Below the pieces are notes generated by a model. That model made no database searches. It saw nothing but the letters and a program-made list of their open reading frames with translations, and was not told where the DNA came from. Positions 12,807 through 22,304 of a stretch of 64,000 nucleotides of DNA are shown one piece after another (the first letter of the stretch is position 1; the number at the start of each line of letters is the position of its first letter). Both the position numbers and the translations under genes were made by a program. This DNA is from Pseudomonas sp. (lineage in GTDB: Bacteria; Pseudomonadota; Gammaproteobacteria; Pseudomonadales; Pseudomonadaceae): positions 38,109-102,108 of the forward strand of contig VMRT01000005.1 of NCBI GenBank assembly GCA_007713455.1. The letters run 5' to 3'.

Positions 12807-13916
12807 TCAGGCCGCGCGACTCGCCCCTTGCTCGTACTGATCGACCACGGCGGTGACGATGCGCATCACCTCCAGGTTTGCTTCCTCCATCTGCCCCAGG
12901 TGGCGCAGCGCGGTTTCCAGGGCGTCCTGAGCGAATGCATCGAGCGCCGCCTGCCCCTGGGCATGCACCGCCGTGTGGGGCCGCTCGATCTGCCGGAAGC
13001 AGTCCAGCGCCTGGATGTCGCGGTTGCCTTCGCCGTAATACCAGCGGCCGAAACGACAGTCGCGCTCGCTCGGCAGCTGTGGAATCGGCTGTGCCTGGTC
13101 GCTCAGCAGGTGGTTGTACACCACGAACTTCAGTGACAGCTCGTCGAGATTGGCCAGCTCGATGCCGGCACGGAAGGAAGACGCGGCGCTGCTGGCACGC
13201 ATCGCCCCGGCCAGCTGGTAGAGCGTACGCATCGCCTCGACCGCCACCTCGGTGGTTCGACTGAAGCCCTTGGCGTGGCTGCCCTGCAGCTGGATGTAGT
13301 CATGCACATTGCGGATTTCGGCCTGCACTTCGCCAATCTTGCGCACGATGTCATCGGTCGCCAGCGCGGTCTTTTTCGCCAGGCTGCGAATCTCCCCGGC
13401 GACAACCGCGAAACCACGCCCGGCCTCGCCGGCACGCGCCGCCTCGATCGCGGCATTCAGCGCCAGCAGATTGGTCTGGCTGGCGATGCCGCTGATGAGA
13501 TCGACGATGCCGTTGATCTCCTGCGAGCGCTCGGCAAGGGTATCGACCTTGCGCGAGGCCAGGCCGAGGCCGTCCTCCATCTCGGCGGCCTTGCCCTGCA
13601 GCTCGCCGAAATGCTTCTGGTTGCTCAGCGCCGCGGCGGCGACCTCGCCGGCACGGGCCTTGTTATCGCCCAACTGCCCGGTGAGGAAGTCGAACGACTC
13701 GCCGAGATGGGCCACGGAGGTGCTGAAGCGAATCAGCCTTTCCGACACACCCCGGTAATAGTCGAGCTGTCGCTGGCGCTGCTGGCTGGCAGCCTCTGCC
13801 GCCTGCAGCTGCTGCTCCAACGCAGCGACGCGCGCCGCCTGTTCGGCGTGACTGACCTGCAGCGCATTCAGCTCCTGCTCCAGGCGCGTCGCGCTGTTCT
13901 TCCACTTGAACCACAT
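12807..13916 (-). CDS. Soluble chemoreceptor with zinc-binding CZB domain
   Basis: 369-aa methyl-accepting chemotaxis-type protein with no membrane helix. An N-terminal coiled coil (about 5-50) leads to a signalling hairpin with the conserved tip near 133-175 ([20 protein letters not shown], then [13 protein letters not shown]). The C-terminus (about 255-350) matches the CZB zinc-binding sensor: [17 protein letters not shown] and PHTAVHAQG give the His/Cys/His/His set. CZB receptors sense zinc or hypochlorous acid. Denitrifier genomes often keep one near nir/nos genes, hinting at a role in nitrogen-oxide taxis or cyclic-di-GMP control. Confidence 0.88.
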   Translation of the reverse strand: MWFKWKNSATRLEQELNALQVSHAEQAARVAALEQQLQAAEAASQQRQRQLDYYRGVSERLIRFSTSVAHLGESFDFLTGQLGDNKARAGEVAAAALSNQKHFGELQGKAAEMEDGLGLASRKVDTLAERSQEINGIVDLISGIASQTNLLALNAAIEAARAGEAGRGFAVVAGEIRSLAKKTALATDDIVRKIGEVQAEIRNVHDYIQLQGSHAKGFSRTTEVAVEAMRTLYQLAGAMRASSAASSFRAGIELANLDELSLKFVVYNHLLSDQAQPIPQLPSERDCRFGRWYYGEGNRDIQALDCFRQIERPHTAVHAQGQAALDAFAQDALETALRHLGQMEEANLEVMRIVTAVVDQYEQGASRAA

Positions 13917-13926
13917 GCACTACACC

Positions 13927-14670
13927 TCAGCTGACGGTGTAACCGTTATCCACCACCCAGTCCTGACCGAACACGCCTCGCGCGCCCTGGGACAGCTGGA
14001 ACAGGATGACGTTGGCCACCGCCGCCGACTCGAGGAAATGCCCCGGCAACAGACGCTTGGTGACGCCCTCGGCGACCGCTTCGAGCTGATCGTCGTTGAG
14101 CCCCAGCGAGCCCCAGATGGCGGTGGCGGTCGGGCCGGGCGAAACCATGTTGATGCGTACATCCAGCGGCGCGAACTCCACCGCCAGCGTGCGCGCCTGC
14201 GCCGCCAACGCCGCCTTGCTGGCGATGTAGGCCGCCAGCCCGGGGAAGGTCGAGCGGATCAGGAAGGTGCCGACAAAGACCACCGAGGCCGGCTTGGCCA
14301 GCTCGGTGCGCAACGCAGCGAAGGTGTTCAGCGCACCGGCGCCATTGACCGCCCACTGCCGATCGAAGGCGGCCATGTCCAGGCCATCGGCCAGCTCGGC
14401 GATACCGGCGTTGGGCACCAGGTAGTGCACCGGTCCCATCTGCGCGGCACGGCGCGCCAGCTGGGCCAGATCTTCAGCCGAGGTGACATCGCCGCTCAGC
14501 CACTGCAGCTGGTCGGCGTGGGTTTCCAGCAGCGGTTCGAGACCGCCGATGCTGCGTGACATCGCCAGCACCCGAGCACCGCGCTGCAGCAAGGCCGCGC
14601 ACAACGCCAGACCGATTCCGGAACTGGCGCCGGTGACGACAGCCAGACGATCCTGAAACTCGCTTTTCAT
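13927..14670 (-). CDS. Short-chain dehydrogenase/reductase
   Basis: Classical SDR of 247 aa. The dinucleotide motif TGASSGIG is at 13-20, an NAG-like motif is PNAGIAE, and the active-site YxxxK is AAYIASK. By alignment spacing, the catalytic serine position appears to be threonine (VFVGTFLIR), which is unusual. Three ATGs occur in a row (14676, 14673, 14670); 14670 has the best spacing from GGAG. The substrate is unknown. It sits between the chemoreceptor and nnrS on the same strand. Confidence 0.85.
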   Translation of the reverse strand: MKSEFQDRLAVVTGASSGIGLALCAALLQRGARVLAMSRSIGGLEPLLETHADQLQWLSGDVTSAEDLAQLARRAAQMGPVHYLVPNAGIAELADGLDMAAFDRQWAVNGAGALNTFAALRTELAKPASVVFVGTFLIRSTFPGLAAYIASKAALAAQARTLAVEFAPLDVRINMVSPGPTATAIWGSLGLNDDQLEAVAEGVTKRLLPGHFLESAAVANVILFQLSQGARGVFGQDWVVDNGYTVS

Positions 14671-14787
14671 CATCATCTCCGAGCTCGGCGCACGCCGAGT
14701 CACAAGCCGCCTCGCGGCAGCGGTTCTAAGGCTTGGTATTGACGGGCAGGCGCGACGGGCACCTGCCCCGGTGAAACGATTCGGTGC

Positions 14788-15978
14788 TCAGCCCGGATGG
14801 CCGTCGACCCGCGGTGCGACCAGCATCGGCGCGTAGCGCCAGACATACAGGGCGAAGGCCGCCGCCCAGCAGGCCGCCGCTAGCCACAGACCGCCGACCG
14901 GCCAGATGACGGAGAGGAATACCCGCGCGGCCGTGCCCAGATTGAACAGCACGAAGGCGCCAATGATGCCCGCCGGCAACTGCAGCGGCCGGCCGGTGTG
15001 GCCGAGGGTCACGCGGGCAATCATCGCCAGGATCAATCCGCCCATGGAGCCGACGCTCAGCGCATGCAGCGAAGGGCTGGACTGCGCCAGCAGACCGAAA
15101 TGCCAGAGCGCCAGGCCGAATGCCGCGACCACCAGCCAGAGCATCGCCAGGTGCAGCGACCAGAGCAGGCCGACCTTCCAGATACCGTGGTCGTACCAGC
15201 GCGCCAGGCGCAGCAGATGGCCGACGCCGATGGCGACGAACAGCAGGCCCAGCAGCGGATGCGGCTGCAGGGCGACGCCGAAGGCGTGCAGCAGCGCGAC
15301 GATCCCGGTGCCCACCAGCAGGGCGACATCCAGCCAGACCCAGGGCTTGACCGCCTCGACCTTGCCCAGGCCGCGCTGAGTGAAGAACGGAATCACCCGG
15401 CCGCCGATCAGCGCCATCAGCGCCGCGACCAGCCACAGCCCGGCGAGCACGCCCTGGCGCTGCAGCGCATCGTTGTCCTGCAGCAGGCCGACCAGGATCA
15501 GCACGTCCGCACCAAACATCAGCGTCAGTACCACCACGATCGGGTAATTACGCTTCTGCCGTACGGCCCAGAGCATCCGCGCCATCATCCAGACCAGCGC
15601 CAGCAGGAACAGCAGGTCGAGCGGAGCCAGCCAAGCGGCCGGCAGGCCGAACAGCCAGCCCAGGCGCGCGGACAGCCAGAGCATCGCCAACCCCATTAGG
15701 CGATTGCCGGACGGCGCCGTCTGGCCGGTCCAGGTCTGCACCGCGGTGAGCAGAAAGCCGGCGACGATTGCCATGGCGAAACCGAACAGCATTTCGTGAC
15801 GGTGCCAGGCCAGCCAGCCACCGGTGGGCTGAAAGCCCGGCCAGAGCCCGGTCCACGCGGCGACCCAGAGCGGAATCGCCAGCAGCGCGAACAGGCTGCC
15901 GGCGAGAAAGAAGGGGCGAAAGGCGAGCCGCCAGATAGGCGGAACACTCAGGGCTTTTCGCCGATCGATAACTTGCAC
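14788..15978 (-). CDS. nnrS: NnrS, membrane heme protein of nitrosative-stress response
   Basis: Integral membrane protein of 396 aa with about twelve helices, linked to tolerance of NO and related stress in denitrifiers. Typical motifs include RLAFRPFFLAGSLFA near the N-terminus, WHRHEMLFGFAMAIVAGFLL and GGRVIPFFTQRG, and a late MIARVTLGHTGRPL. The GTG start at 15978 is chosen because GGAGG lies six bases before it; the open frame runs further upstream but has no such signal. It is expressed leftward behind the FNR/DNR box at 16097-16110. Confidence 0.93.
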   Translation of the reverse strand: MQVIDRRKALSVPPIWRLAFRPFFLAGSLFALLAIPLWVAAWTGLWPGFQPTGGWLAWHRHEMLFGFAMAIVAGFLLTAVQTWTGQTAPSGNRLMGLAMLWLSARLGWLFGLPAAWLAPLDLLFLLALVWMMARMLWAVRQKRNYPIVVVLTLMFGADVLILVGLLQDNDALQRQGVLAGLWLVAALMALIGGRVIPFFTQRGLGKVEAVKPWVWLDVALLVGTGIVALLHAFGVALQPHPLLGLLFVAIGVGHLLRLARWYDHGIWKVGLLWSLHLAMLWLVVAAFGLALWHFGLLAQSSPSLHALSVGSMGGLILAMIARVTLGHTGRPLQLPAGIIGAFVLFNLGTAARVFLSVIWPVGGLWLAAACWAAAFALYVWRYAPMLVAPRVDGHPG

Positions 15979-16096
15979 GGAAGGGCCTCCAGGCTTTCTA
16001 TGTCCGGCGGCGACAACGAACGCGCGCCAGACGAATGATCGCTCCCGTTTGCAGGAGCCAGGATTACTTTCTACAGGGTAGGCGCCATCGACAGAC

Positions 16097-16110
16097 TTGA
16101 TTGCGATCAG
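16097..16110 (-). promoter_or_regulatory. FNR/DNR-type box for nnrS
   Basis: TTGATTGCGATCAG matches TTGAT-N4-ATCAA at nine of ten conserved positions. It lies about 120 bases before the nnrS GTG. NnrS genes are commonly controlled by NO-responsive FNR/DNR family regulators. Confidence 0.85.
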
Positions 16111-16206
16111 ATTTTCGCGGAGGCGGCGGGAAAGTGACGGTCGGCGCGCGTAGGCCGCCTTCGGGCGCACCGTTGCGGTGCGAAATGGCCGTGTTCATTG
16201 GGCAGC

Positions 16207-16226
16207 GGAGCCGCTAAGGCGGCTCC
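16207..16226 (-). terminator. Hairpin downstream of the nos operon (distal)
   Basis: GGAGCCGC and GCGGCTCC form an 8-base stem with a TAAG loop, about 70 bases after tatE. It is the second of two hairpins and has no T-run. Confidence 0.6.
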
Positions 16227-16242
16227 AACGGCGACAGGCATA

Positions 16243-16272
16243 CGCCTCTCCGGCAGCGCGCCCGGAGAGGCG
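16243..16272 (-). terminator. Hairpin downstream of the nos operon (proximal)
   Basis: CGCCTCTCCGG and CCGGAGAGGCG form a perfect 11-base stem with an 8-base loop, 24 bases after the tatE stop. It is the likely end of nosDFYL-tatE transcription. Confidence 0.7.
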
Positions 16273-16296
16273 GGTCGAGCGAAGTCGTCGCTGTGC

Positions 16297-16479
16297 TTAC
16301 TTGATTTCCTGCTTGACCGTTTCGGCCTGGGGCGTGGTTTCGGCGTCGCTCACAGATTTGCGGAAACCGCTGATCGCGCTGCCCAGGTCGGACCCCAGGC
16401 CGCGCAGGCGCTTGGTGCCGAACAGCATGACGACGATCAGAAGAATGATCAGAAGTTGCCAGACGCTGATACCCATCAT
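16297..16479 (-). CDS. tatE: TatA/TatE-type twin-arginine translocase protein
   Basis: 60 aa. One N-terminal membrane helix ([19 protein letters not shown]) is followed by an amphipathic helix ([17 protein letters not shown]) and a charged tail, the TatA/E layout but shorter than housekeeping TatA. It is last in the nos cluster, as in P. stutzeri, where it is thought to help export NosZ, a Tat substrate. GAGGT precedes the ATG by about seven bases; a second ATG follows directly. Confidence 0.92.
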   Translation of the reverse strand: MMGISVWQLLIILLIVVMLFGTKRLRGLGSDLGSAISGFRKSVSDAETTPQAETVKQEIK

Positions 16480-16530
16480 TGTGCTTACCTCGAATGTGTC
16501 GGAAGAGTGATTGCGGCCACTGAGTACGTC

Positions 16531-17103
16531 TCAGTGCCCCTGGTGTGCGTTGTGTGCATCGCTGGGCATGTGCTCGTGCATGCCGCCGTGCTGCATGCTC
16601 GCTGCTTCCTGCAGCAGCGCCTGATCGATCTGTTCGAAACGCAATACCCGGCCACCGTGTTCCTCGGCGAGGCGCATGGCGGCCTGCTCTTCGGCGAAGG
16701 TTGCCAGCGAAGCACCCATGGCGCCCTTGAGCGACGTACCGATCACATAGTAGGCGCTGGTTGCGTCGATCAGGTGACTGTCATCCGGCTTGTCCCAAAC
16801 GCTTCGGCCCATATCGTGTACATACAGCCTGGCATCGAGCAGACGGTTCTCCGGCTGCAACCACCAACCGAGCATCTCGGCCGTGGAACAGAACTTCTTC
16901 ACGCTGCCCTTCTCCACCGCCTGACCCTTGGGCCCGGGGAAGTCGCTGATGATCATGCCGCACACGTGACACTCGTCGGTGTCATGGAAGGCCACCGGCT
17001 CGAGCGATTGCTGGACCTCCTCCTTCTCGCCGCAGCCGGCCAGGCCGAAGGCGAGCAACATGGCCAGGAGCGTTCCGGCGCCGATGCGATGCAGTGCGTT
17101 CAT
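16531..17103 (-). CDS. nosL: NosL, copper-binding lipoprotein for NosZ assembly
   Basis: Periplasmic outer-membrane lipoprotein that delivers Cu(I) to the NosDFY system for nitrous oxide reductase. 190 aa with lipobox LAGC (Cys24) and the copper-associated segment ECHVCGM at 43-49. The C-terminus is rich in His and Met (MQHGGMHEHMPSDAH), possibly extra copper-binding. ATG 17103 is chosen because it begins the signal peptide; the frame stays open upstream into nosY. Gene order nosY-nosL-tatE is conserved. Confidence 0.95.
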   Translation of the reverse strand: MNALHRIGAGTLLAMLLAFGLAGCGEKEEVQQSLEPVAFHDTDECHVCGMIISDFPGPKGQAVEKGSVKKFCSTAEMLGWWLQPENRLLDARLYVHDMGRSVWDKPDDSHLIDATSAYYVIGTSLKGAMGASLATFAEEQAAMRLAEEHGGRVLRFEQIDQALLQEAASMQHGGMHEHMPSDAHNAHQGH

Positions 17104-17132
17104 AGAGGGATTTCCTTTTCGATTCATGGAAT

Positions 17133-17963
17133 TCAGGTCAGACGCCGGCGAAAGATGCCGTACGCCAGCAGCAGCGACACGCCGATCCAGGCCAGCAGAC
17201 ACAGCCAGAGCACCGAGGCCGGCACCGGCAGATCGGCGCCCAGCGACAGCACACCCATGGCACTGCCGCTGCCTTCGAAGCCGGACAGGTTGATCAGGCG
17301 GTAGATGTCGGTCGGGTTTAGCAGCAGTAGCCAGGGCAGCAGTTCCGGGTTGAACTTGCCTTCGCTGAGCACCAGCAGCGCAAGCAGGACCAGATCGAAC
17401 ACCAGCACGAAGAGAAACCACACCCCGAGCGCCAGCCCGGCGGCGCTGGACTTCTCATTGACCTTGCCGCTGAGCACGTAGGCGAAGGCGAGGAACACCC
17501 AGCCGAGCAGCGTCGAGGAGATCATGAAGCGGCCGAACGCCCAGAACAGCATGCCGAGCTCGACGCCTTCGACCAGCACCGCGATGGCCAGCGCCGCGCA
17601 GCCGAAGCCAATCAGCACCGCAAGGGCGAGGATCAGCCCGTGGCCGACGAACTTGCCGAGCAGGATCTGCCCGCGCCCCAAGGGATAGGTCAACAGCAGC
17701 ATCAGCGTGCCGCCCTCGTCCTCGCCGACGATGGCGTCATAGGCCAGCAGCAGCGCGATCAGCGGCATGAGAAAGGTGGCCAGACTGGCCAGGCTGGCTA
17801 TGGTCGCCGGAATCGAGGTGAAGCCAAGCTGGCCGGAGGCCGCGGCGCCCAGCCAGGCGATACCCACCGCGAGCACCGCGAAGAGCAGGCTAATGGCGAG
17901 CAGCCAGCGGTTGCGCAGGCCGTCGCTGAGTTCCTTGCGGGCGATGTTCCAGACCTGGTTCAT
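17133..17963 (-). CDS. nosY: NosY, ABC transporter membrane subunit
   Basis: Inner-membrane permease of 276 aa with about six helices, partner of the NosF ATPase and the periplasmic NosD. Motifs include [17 protein letters not shown] at the N-terminus and [20 protein letters not shown], typical of NosY/ABC-2 permeases. NosDFY powers maturation of the copper-sulfide centre of NosZ. The ATG overlaps the nosF stop by 4 bases (ATGA). Confidence 0.95.
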   Translation of the reverse strand: MNQVWNIARKELSDGLRNRWLLAISLLFAVLAVGIAWLGAAASGQLGFTSIPATIASLASLATFLMPLIALLLAYDAIVGEDEGGTLMLLLTYPLGRGQILLGKFVGHGLILALAVLIGFGCAALAIAVLVEGVELGMLFWAFGRFMISSTLLGWVFLAFAYVLSGKVNEKSSAAGLALGVWFLFVLVFDLVLLALLVLSEGKFNPELLPWLLLLNPTDIYRLINLSGFEGSGSAMGVLSLGADLPVPASVLWLCLLAWIGVSLLLAYGIFRRRLT

Positions 17964-18886
17964 ACGCGACCCTCCTGGGCGCGCACATCACCGGCGCGCT
18001 CCATGTAATAGCGATAGAGGTCTTCCAGCGACGGCTGGTGGATCTCGATGTCCTCCGGCTCGCTCTCACCCAGCAGCTGGCGCAGCAGCACCAGCTTGTG
18101 GCCGTTGACCGCAACCACTTCCAGACTCGATTCGCTGAGACCGCGGGCGCTGTGCCCGGCATCGGTCCAACGCTGCAGCCAGCTGTCGCGCTCGCTGACG
18201 CCACTGGCACGGATGCGCACCGGCAGCCCGGCCTCGGCACGCAGTTGCGACAGGCTACCGACGGCCTGCAGGCGGCCCTTGGCGAGGATCGCCGCGCGGT
18301 TGATGTGCGCCTCGACGCCCGGCAGCACGTGGGAACAGAGAATGATGCTGGTGCCGCGCTGACGCAGGCGGTCGATCAGCAGGTAGAGGTCCTGGGTGGC
18401 GATCGGGTCGAGGCCCACAGTCGGCTCGTCGAGCAGCAGCAGCTTCGGTTCGCCAAGCAGCGCCTGGGCCAGGCCGAGACGCTGGCGCATGCCCTTGGAA
18501 TAGGTTTTCACCCGGCGATCGGCGGCATGGGCCAGGCCGACCTGCTCAAGCAGCTCATCCACCTGGCTCAGCGCGGCGCCCTTCAGGCGGGCGAAATGGC
18601 GCAGGGTTTCGCGGCCGCTCAACTGCGGATAGAAGGTCACGTTCTCCGGCAGGTAGCCAAGCTGGCGACGCACCTGCGGATCGTTCGGCGCACGGCCCAG
18701 GACTTTCACCTGGCCCTCGCTCGGCGCGAGCAGGCCGAGAATAAGCTTCATGCTGGTGGTCTTGCCCGCACCGTTATGGCCGAACAGCCCCAGCACCTCA
18801 CCTTCACCAAGGTTCAGGTTCAGATCGTGCAGCACGGTCATGCTGCCGTAACGCTGGCTTACGCCCTGGATCTCGACGGCGTTCAT
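17960..18886 (-). CDS. nosF: NosF, ABC transporter ATPase
   Basis: ATPase of the NosDFY complex, 308 aa. Walker A is [10 protein letters not shown] near residue 35, the signature region is [15 protein letters not shown], and Walker B is [15 protein letters not shown]-terminal extension of about 90 residues follows the nucleotide-binding domain. It overlaps nosD upstream and nosY downstream by 4 bases each, so the three are translationally coupled. Confidence 0.96.
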   Translation of the reverse strand: MNAVEIQGVSQRYGSMTVLHDLNLNLGEGEVLGLFGHNGAGKTTSMKLILGLLAPSEGQVKVLGRAPNDPQVRRQLGYLPENVTFYPQLSGRETLRHFARLKGAALSQVDELLEQVGLAHAADRRVKTYSKGMRQRLGLAQALLGEPKLLLLDEPTVGLDPIATQDLYLLIDRLRQRGTSIILCSHVLPGVEAHINRAAILAKGRLQAVGSLSQLRAEAGLPVRIRASGVSERDSWLQRWTDAGHSARGLSESSLEVVAVNGHKLVLLRQLLGESEPEDIEIHQPSLEDLYRYYMERAGDVRAQEGRV

Positions 18887-20196
18887 GACGTTGGTTCCTG
18901 CTTGTCAGTAAGGAGTTTTTCAGTGGGCAGCTTCATCAGCGGATGGCTGTCCTGTACGCCCGGCGACTTGACCACCGGGAAGGCTCGTTGCACCCAGCGC
19001 AGCACTTCGATGCTCGGGCTGTTCATCAGCAGGCGCACCTGCGGATACAGCCAGAGCAGGCGATCGACGTTGTCGTTGGGTTCGTAGGCGACATCGCCCA
19101 GCCCGTCGTCATTGCGGTCCCAGCCCAGGTAGTCGCTCCAGTAGTTGCCACGGCCGTCTACCGACCATTCCTGAGTACGGGTCGCCACGTACTTGACCTG
19201 CTGCTGGTTGCCGACGAAGGCGTTGCCGGAAATGCGGTTGTCTTCCGAGCCGGCGGTCAGGTGGATACCCAGCGAGCTTTTCTCGAAATGGTTGTTCTCG
19301 ATGGTGTTGAACAGCGAGTTGTAGATGAACAGCGCCTTGCCCTCACCACCGCTGATCATGCTGTCGCCACCGGTATCGCCACGCTGCACGTCGCTAACGA
19401 AGTTGCCGGTGATGGTGGAATAGGTGATGTAGTTCATCAGGATGCCGTAGTTCTGATCCTGCTCGGAGCGGTTCCCCGTGACGATCAGCTTGCGGCTCTG
19501 CATCAACGCGTAACCAGTGCGGGTACGGCGGGTGATGTTGTCGATCACACTGTTGTCGTTGGCGAACATGTAGTGCACGCCGTAACGCAGATCCTCGAGG
19601 ACATTGGCCTCCAGATGATTGCCGTTGGAGGTATCGATGTAGATGCCGTCGCGCGAGTTGCGCACGCGATTGCCGACGATGCGTGCGCCTTTTACCGCAA
19701 ACAGGTGGATGCCGTTGCCGCGATCCTGCGAGCGAATGTTCACTTCGCCGTCGATCTCGTTGCCGATCACCTGCACATCGGCGGCGCCATCGACGAAAAC
19801 GCCGAAGCCCGGCCCCTGCATGCGGTTGTTCCGAATCAGCACCCGAGGCGCGGCCGGCAGGACGAACACCGCCGAGTCCATCGCGGTGAGATCGGAACCC
19901 CAGTCGCGAAGCGTGCAGCCTTCGACGACAACGTCGGGCGCACTGATGAGCAGGCTGCTGCCCTGGCCCTGGGACCGGATGATGGCACCCGGCTCGCAAC
20001 GCAGCTGCATTGATTGCGCGATGCTGAACTGACCCTGATATTCCCCAGCAGGCAGGCGCCAGCGATTTTCACCGTCGGGCTGCAGCGGCAAGGTTGTGAT
20101 GGATTGTGGTGCCGCCTGAGCCGCACCACTCAAAAAAAGCAACAGCGTGACTGCTGCGGGGTATCGCGAAAAAAAACCAGCCTGAGCTTTGAACAC
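18883..20196 (-). CDS. nosD: NosD, periplasmic beta-helix copper/sulfur maturation factor
   Basis: Periplasmic part of NosDFY, 437 aa, with a Sec signal peptide (about 1-28) and a right-handed parallel beta-helix built from CASH-type repeats (for example [58 protein letters not shown]). It shapes the copper-sulfide site of NosZ. It begins with GTG behind GAAGG. A terminator-like hairpin separates it from nosZ, so it may use its own promoter or readthrough. Confidence 0.95.
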   Translation of the reverse strand: MFKAQAGFFSRYPAAVTLLLFLSGAAQAAPQSITTLPLQPDGENRWRLPAGEYQGQFSIAQSMQLRCEPGAIIRSQGQGSSLLISAPDVVVEGCTLRDWGSDLTAMDSAVFVLPAAPRVLIRNNRMQGPGFGVFVDGAADVQVIGNEIDGEVNIRSQDRGNGIHLFAVKGARIVGNRVRNSRDGIYIDTSNGNHLEANVLEDLRYGVHYMFANDNSVIDNITRRTRTGYALMQSRKLIVTGNRSEQDQNYGILMNYITYSTITGNFVSDVQRGDTGGDSMISGGEGKALFIYNSLFNTIENNHFEKSSLGIHLTAGSEDNRISGNAFVGNQQQVKYVATRTQEWSVDGRGNYWSDYLGWDRNDDGLGDVAYEPNDNVDRLLWLYPQVRLLMNSPSIEVLRWVQRAFPVVKSPGVQDSHPLMKLPTEKLLTDKQEPTS

Positions 20197-20285
20197 TGCG
20201 TTTTGACCTTCTTCAGCTTGCAGGCGAAATGCGGCTGCCGGAAGGGCCGCGGCAGCATGCCGAAGCCCTTCGCGAAATCACGACA

Positions 20286-20313
20286 CCATCGCCCGACCGC
20301 AGACGGGCGATGG
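20286..20313 (-). terminator. Terminator-like hairpin after nosZ
   Basis: CCATCGCCCG and CGGGCGATGG form a perfect 10-base stem with an 8-base loop, ten bases after the nosZ stop. There is no T-run. It would reduce readthrough into nosDFYL and favour high NosZ relative to maturation factors. Confidence 0.7.
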
Positions 20314-20323
20314 CTGGAGCAGC

Positions 20324-22237
20324 TTACGCCGGCTCGACCATCATGCGGCCGACCATTTCCATGTGCAGCGCGTGGCAGAACCAGCTGCAGTAGTACCAGT
20401 GCAGACCCGGCTTGTCAGCGATAAAGGTGATGGAAGAGGTCTGCTGCGGGCTGATCTCCATGCTCACGCCATGGTTGACCATGACGAAGCCGTGAGACAC
20501 GTCTTCGATTTGGTCAATGTTGGTGATGACCACGGTGACTTCATCGCCCTGCTTGACGGTGAATTCCTGCACACCGAACGCCGGCGCCATGGAGGTCATG
20601 TACACACGCACCTTGTTGCCGTCACGGATGACCTTGTTGTCGGCGTCCAGGTTGATGCCATCCTTCTTCGCCCGCTCCAACGTCGGCGCGAAGAACGGAT
20701 CGTTGCGGTCCCAGATCTTCTTGGTCTTGATCTGGTCGCGGCGGGCCATGATGCAGTCGTGCGGCTCGGCATAAGTCGGGCCGTCATGCACCAGTTTCAT
20801 CTCGTCGCCGGAAATGTCGATCAGCTGATCGTTCTCCGGATGCAGCGGGCCGGTCGGCAGGAAGCGGTCCTTGCCGAACTTGCACAGCGCCACCAGCCAC
20901 TTGCCGTCGGCTTCGCTGGTTTCGCACAGCGAGGCATGGATGTGGCCAGGCTGGTAGTGCACATCCAGCTTCTGCTTGATGTAGTTGACCTTCTCGCCCT
21001 TGTAGGCGCGGACCGCGTCGGCCATGTTCCACTTGACTACCTGGCTGTCGATGAACAGCGTGGTGTAAGCGTTGCCGCGACCGTCGAAGGTGGTGTGCAG
21101 CGGGCCCAGGCCCAGTTCCACTTCGGCGGCGATGGTGTCACGCGGATCGGCCAGTTTGCCGGCGAACAGATCGGGCAGCTTGGCGATCTCGATCATCGAC
21201 ACGGTCGGCGAGAGCTTGCCGTTGGCGATGAAGTACTTGCCGTCGGAGGAAGTGTTGCAGCCGTGCGGGTTCTTCGGCACCGGAATGTAGCGGGTGAACT
21301 GGCTGTCCTTCTCGGCCTTCTTGCGGCCGTCGAGCACCGGCACCTTGGAGTCGCCGAGAGTGATGAACTTGCCGGCCTTGACTGCCTTTTCAGCAGCCTC
21401 GATGTCGAACACCACGACCCAGTCACGCTCGTTGCGCATCATGCCGCCGAGGTCGTAGGCCTTTTCCGAGTTGTAGCAGGTGGCAGCGGCGAAGCGGCCG
21501 GTGTAGTCGGCGTCGGTGTTGTCGAGGTTGCCGTCGACGATGATCTGGAAGGCCATCTCCATCTTTTCGGCGTCGATGACGTTGTACATGGTGTAGCTGT
21601 TTTCATCCTGCAGATCGAAGACCTTGCCGTCGTTCGGATGCGGGATGACGAATTCGGCGTTGGCGAACACGTACTTGGTGTACGGCACCTTCTGCAGACG
21701 CAAACCGTGGATGGCCTGGCAGTTCGGCACGGTGATCATCTTGTCGCACTTCATGATATCCAGGCGGATACGGGCGACGCGGGTGTTGGCCTTGTCGTTG
21801 ATGAACAGGTACTTGCCGTCGTACTTGCCGTCGGTCATGGAGATGTGCGGGTGGTGGCAGTCGCCGTTGAGGAACTTGGCGCTGTCGCCCATGATCGCGC
21901 GGCTTTCGTTGGTCAGGCCCCAGCCGGTGGCGGAGTCGACGTTGAACACCGGGATGCGCATCAGCTCGCGCATCGACGGCACACCCATCACACGTACTTC
22001 GCCCTGGTGGCCGCCGCTCCAGAAGCCGTAGTAGTCGTCCAGGTCGCCCGGCGCGACGTGGATGTTCTGCCGCGCGTCCTTGACCGCTGCGGCCCAGGAC
22101 TCACGGCTCATCACCGCGCCACCGAAGGCAGTGGCCGCAACGGCCGCGCCGGTAACCGCGCTGGCGCCGAGGAAGCCACGACGGCTCATGCCGCCCTTCT
22201 CCAGCACCTCGGGATTGTTCTTGCTCTTGTCACTCAT
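20324..22237 (-). CDS. nosZ: NosZ, nitrous oxide reductase
   Basis: Periplasmic multicopper enzyme that reduces N2O to N2, 637 aa, clade I type with a twin-arginine signal (SRRGFLGAS near residues 18-26). The N-terminal propeller carries the copper-Z ligands (CHHPHIS and others). The C-terminal cupredoxin domain holds CuA in CSWFCHALHMEM: Cys617, Cys621, His625 and Met628. ATG 22237 is chosen because it starts the Tat peptide behind GGAGCG. The gene appears fully intact, which contrasts with the interrupted nosR before it. Confidence 0.98.
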   Translation of the reverse strand: MSDKSKNNPEVLEKGGMSRRGFLGASAVTGAAVAATAFGGAVMSRESWAAAVKDARQNIHVAPGDLDDYYGFWSGGHQGEVRVMGVPSMRELMRIPVFNVDSATGWGLTNESRAIMGDSAKFLNGDCHHPHISMTDGKYDGKYLFINDKANTRVARIRLDIMKCDKMITVPNCQAIHGLRLQKVPYTKYVFANAEFVIPHPNDGKVFDLQDENSYTMYNVIDAEKMEMAFQIIVDGNLDNTDADYTGRFAAATCYNSEKAYDLGGMMRNERDWVVVFDIEAAEKAVKAGKFITLGDSKVPVLDGRKKAEKDSQFTRYIPVPKNPHGCNTSSDGKYFIANGKLSPTVSMIEIAKLPDLFAGKLADPRDTIAAEVELGLGPLHTTFDGRGNAYTTLFIDSQVVKWNMADAVRAYKGEKVNYIKQKLDVHYQPGHIHASLCETSEADGKWLVALCKFGKDRFLPTGPLHPENDQLIDISGDEMKLVHDGPTYAEPHDCIMARRDQIKTKKIWDRNDPFFAPTLERAKKDGINLDADNKVIRDGNKVRVYMTSMAPAFGVQEFTVKQGDEVTVVITNIDQIEDVSHGFVMVNHGVSMEISPQQTSSITFIADKPGLHWYYCSWFCHALHMEMVGRMMVEPA

Positions 22238-22304
22238 GGGGTTTCGCTCCTTTGGGACATCTGCTTCAAACACATCGATCGAGCACTTCGCCTACGGCGA
22301 TGAC

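Larger units (their letters stand above)
15979..16296. promoter_or_regulatory. Intergenic region between tatE and nnrS
   Basis: The 318-base gap holds, from right to left, two strong hairpins that end the nos unit (16243-16272, 16207-16226) and the nnrS FNR/DNR box (16097-16110). No gene is evident. Confidence 0.8.

Noticed and set aside
20197..20230. An FNR/DNR box before nosD (TTGACCTTCTTCAG)
   Set aside because: It matches the consensus poorly and lies too close to the GTG start to act as an activator site.
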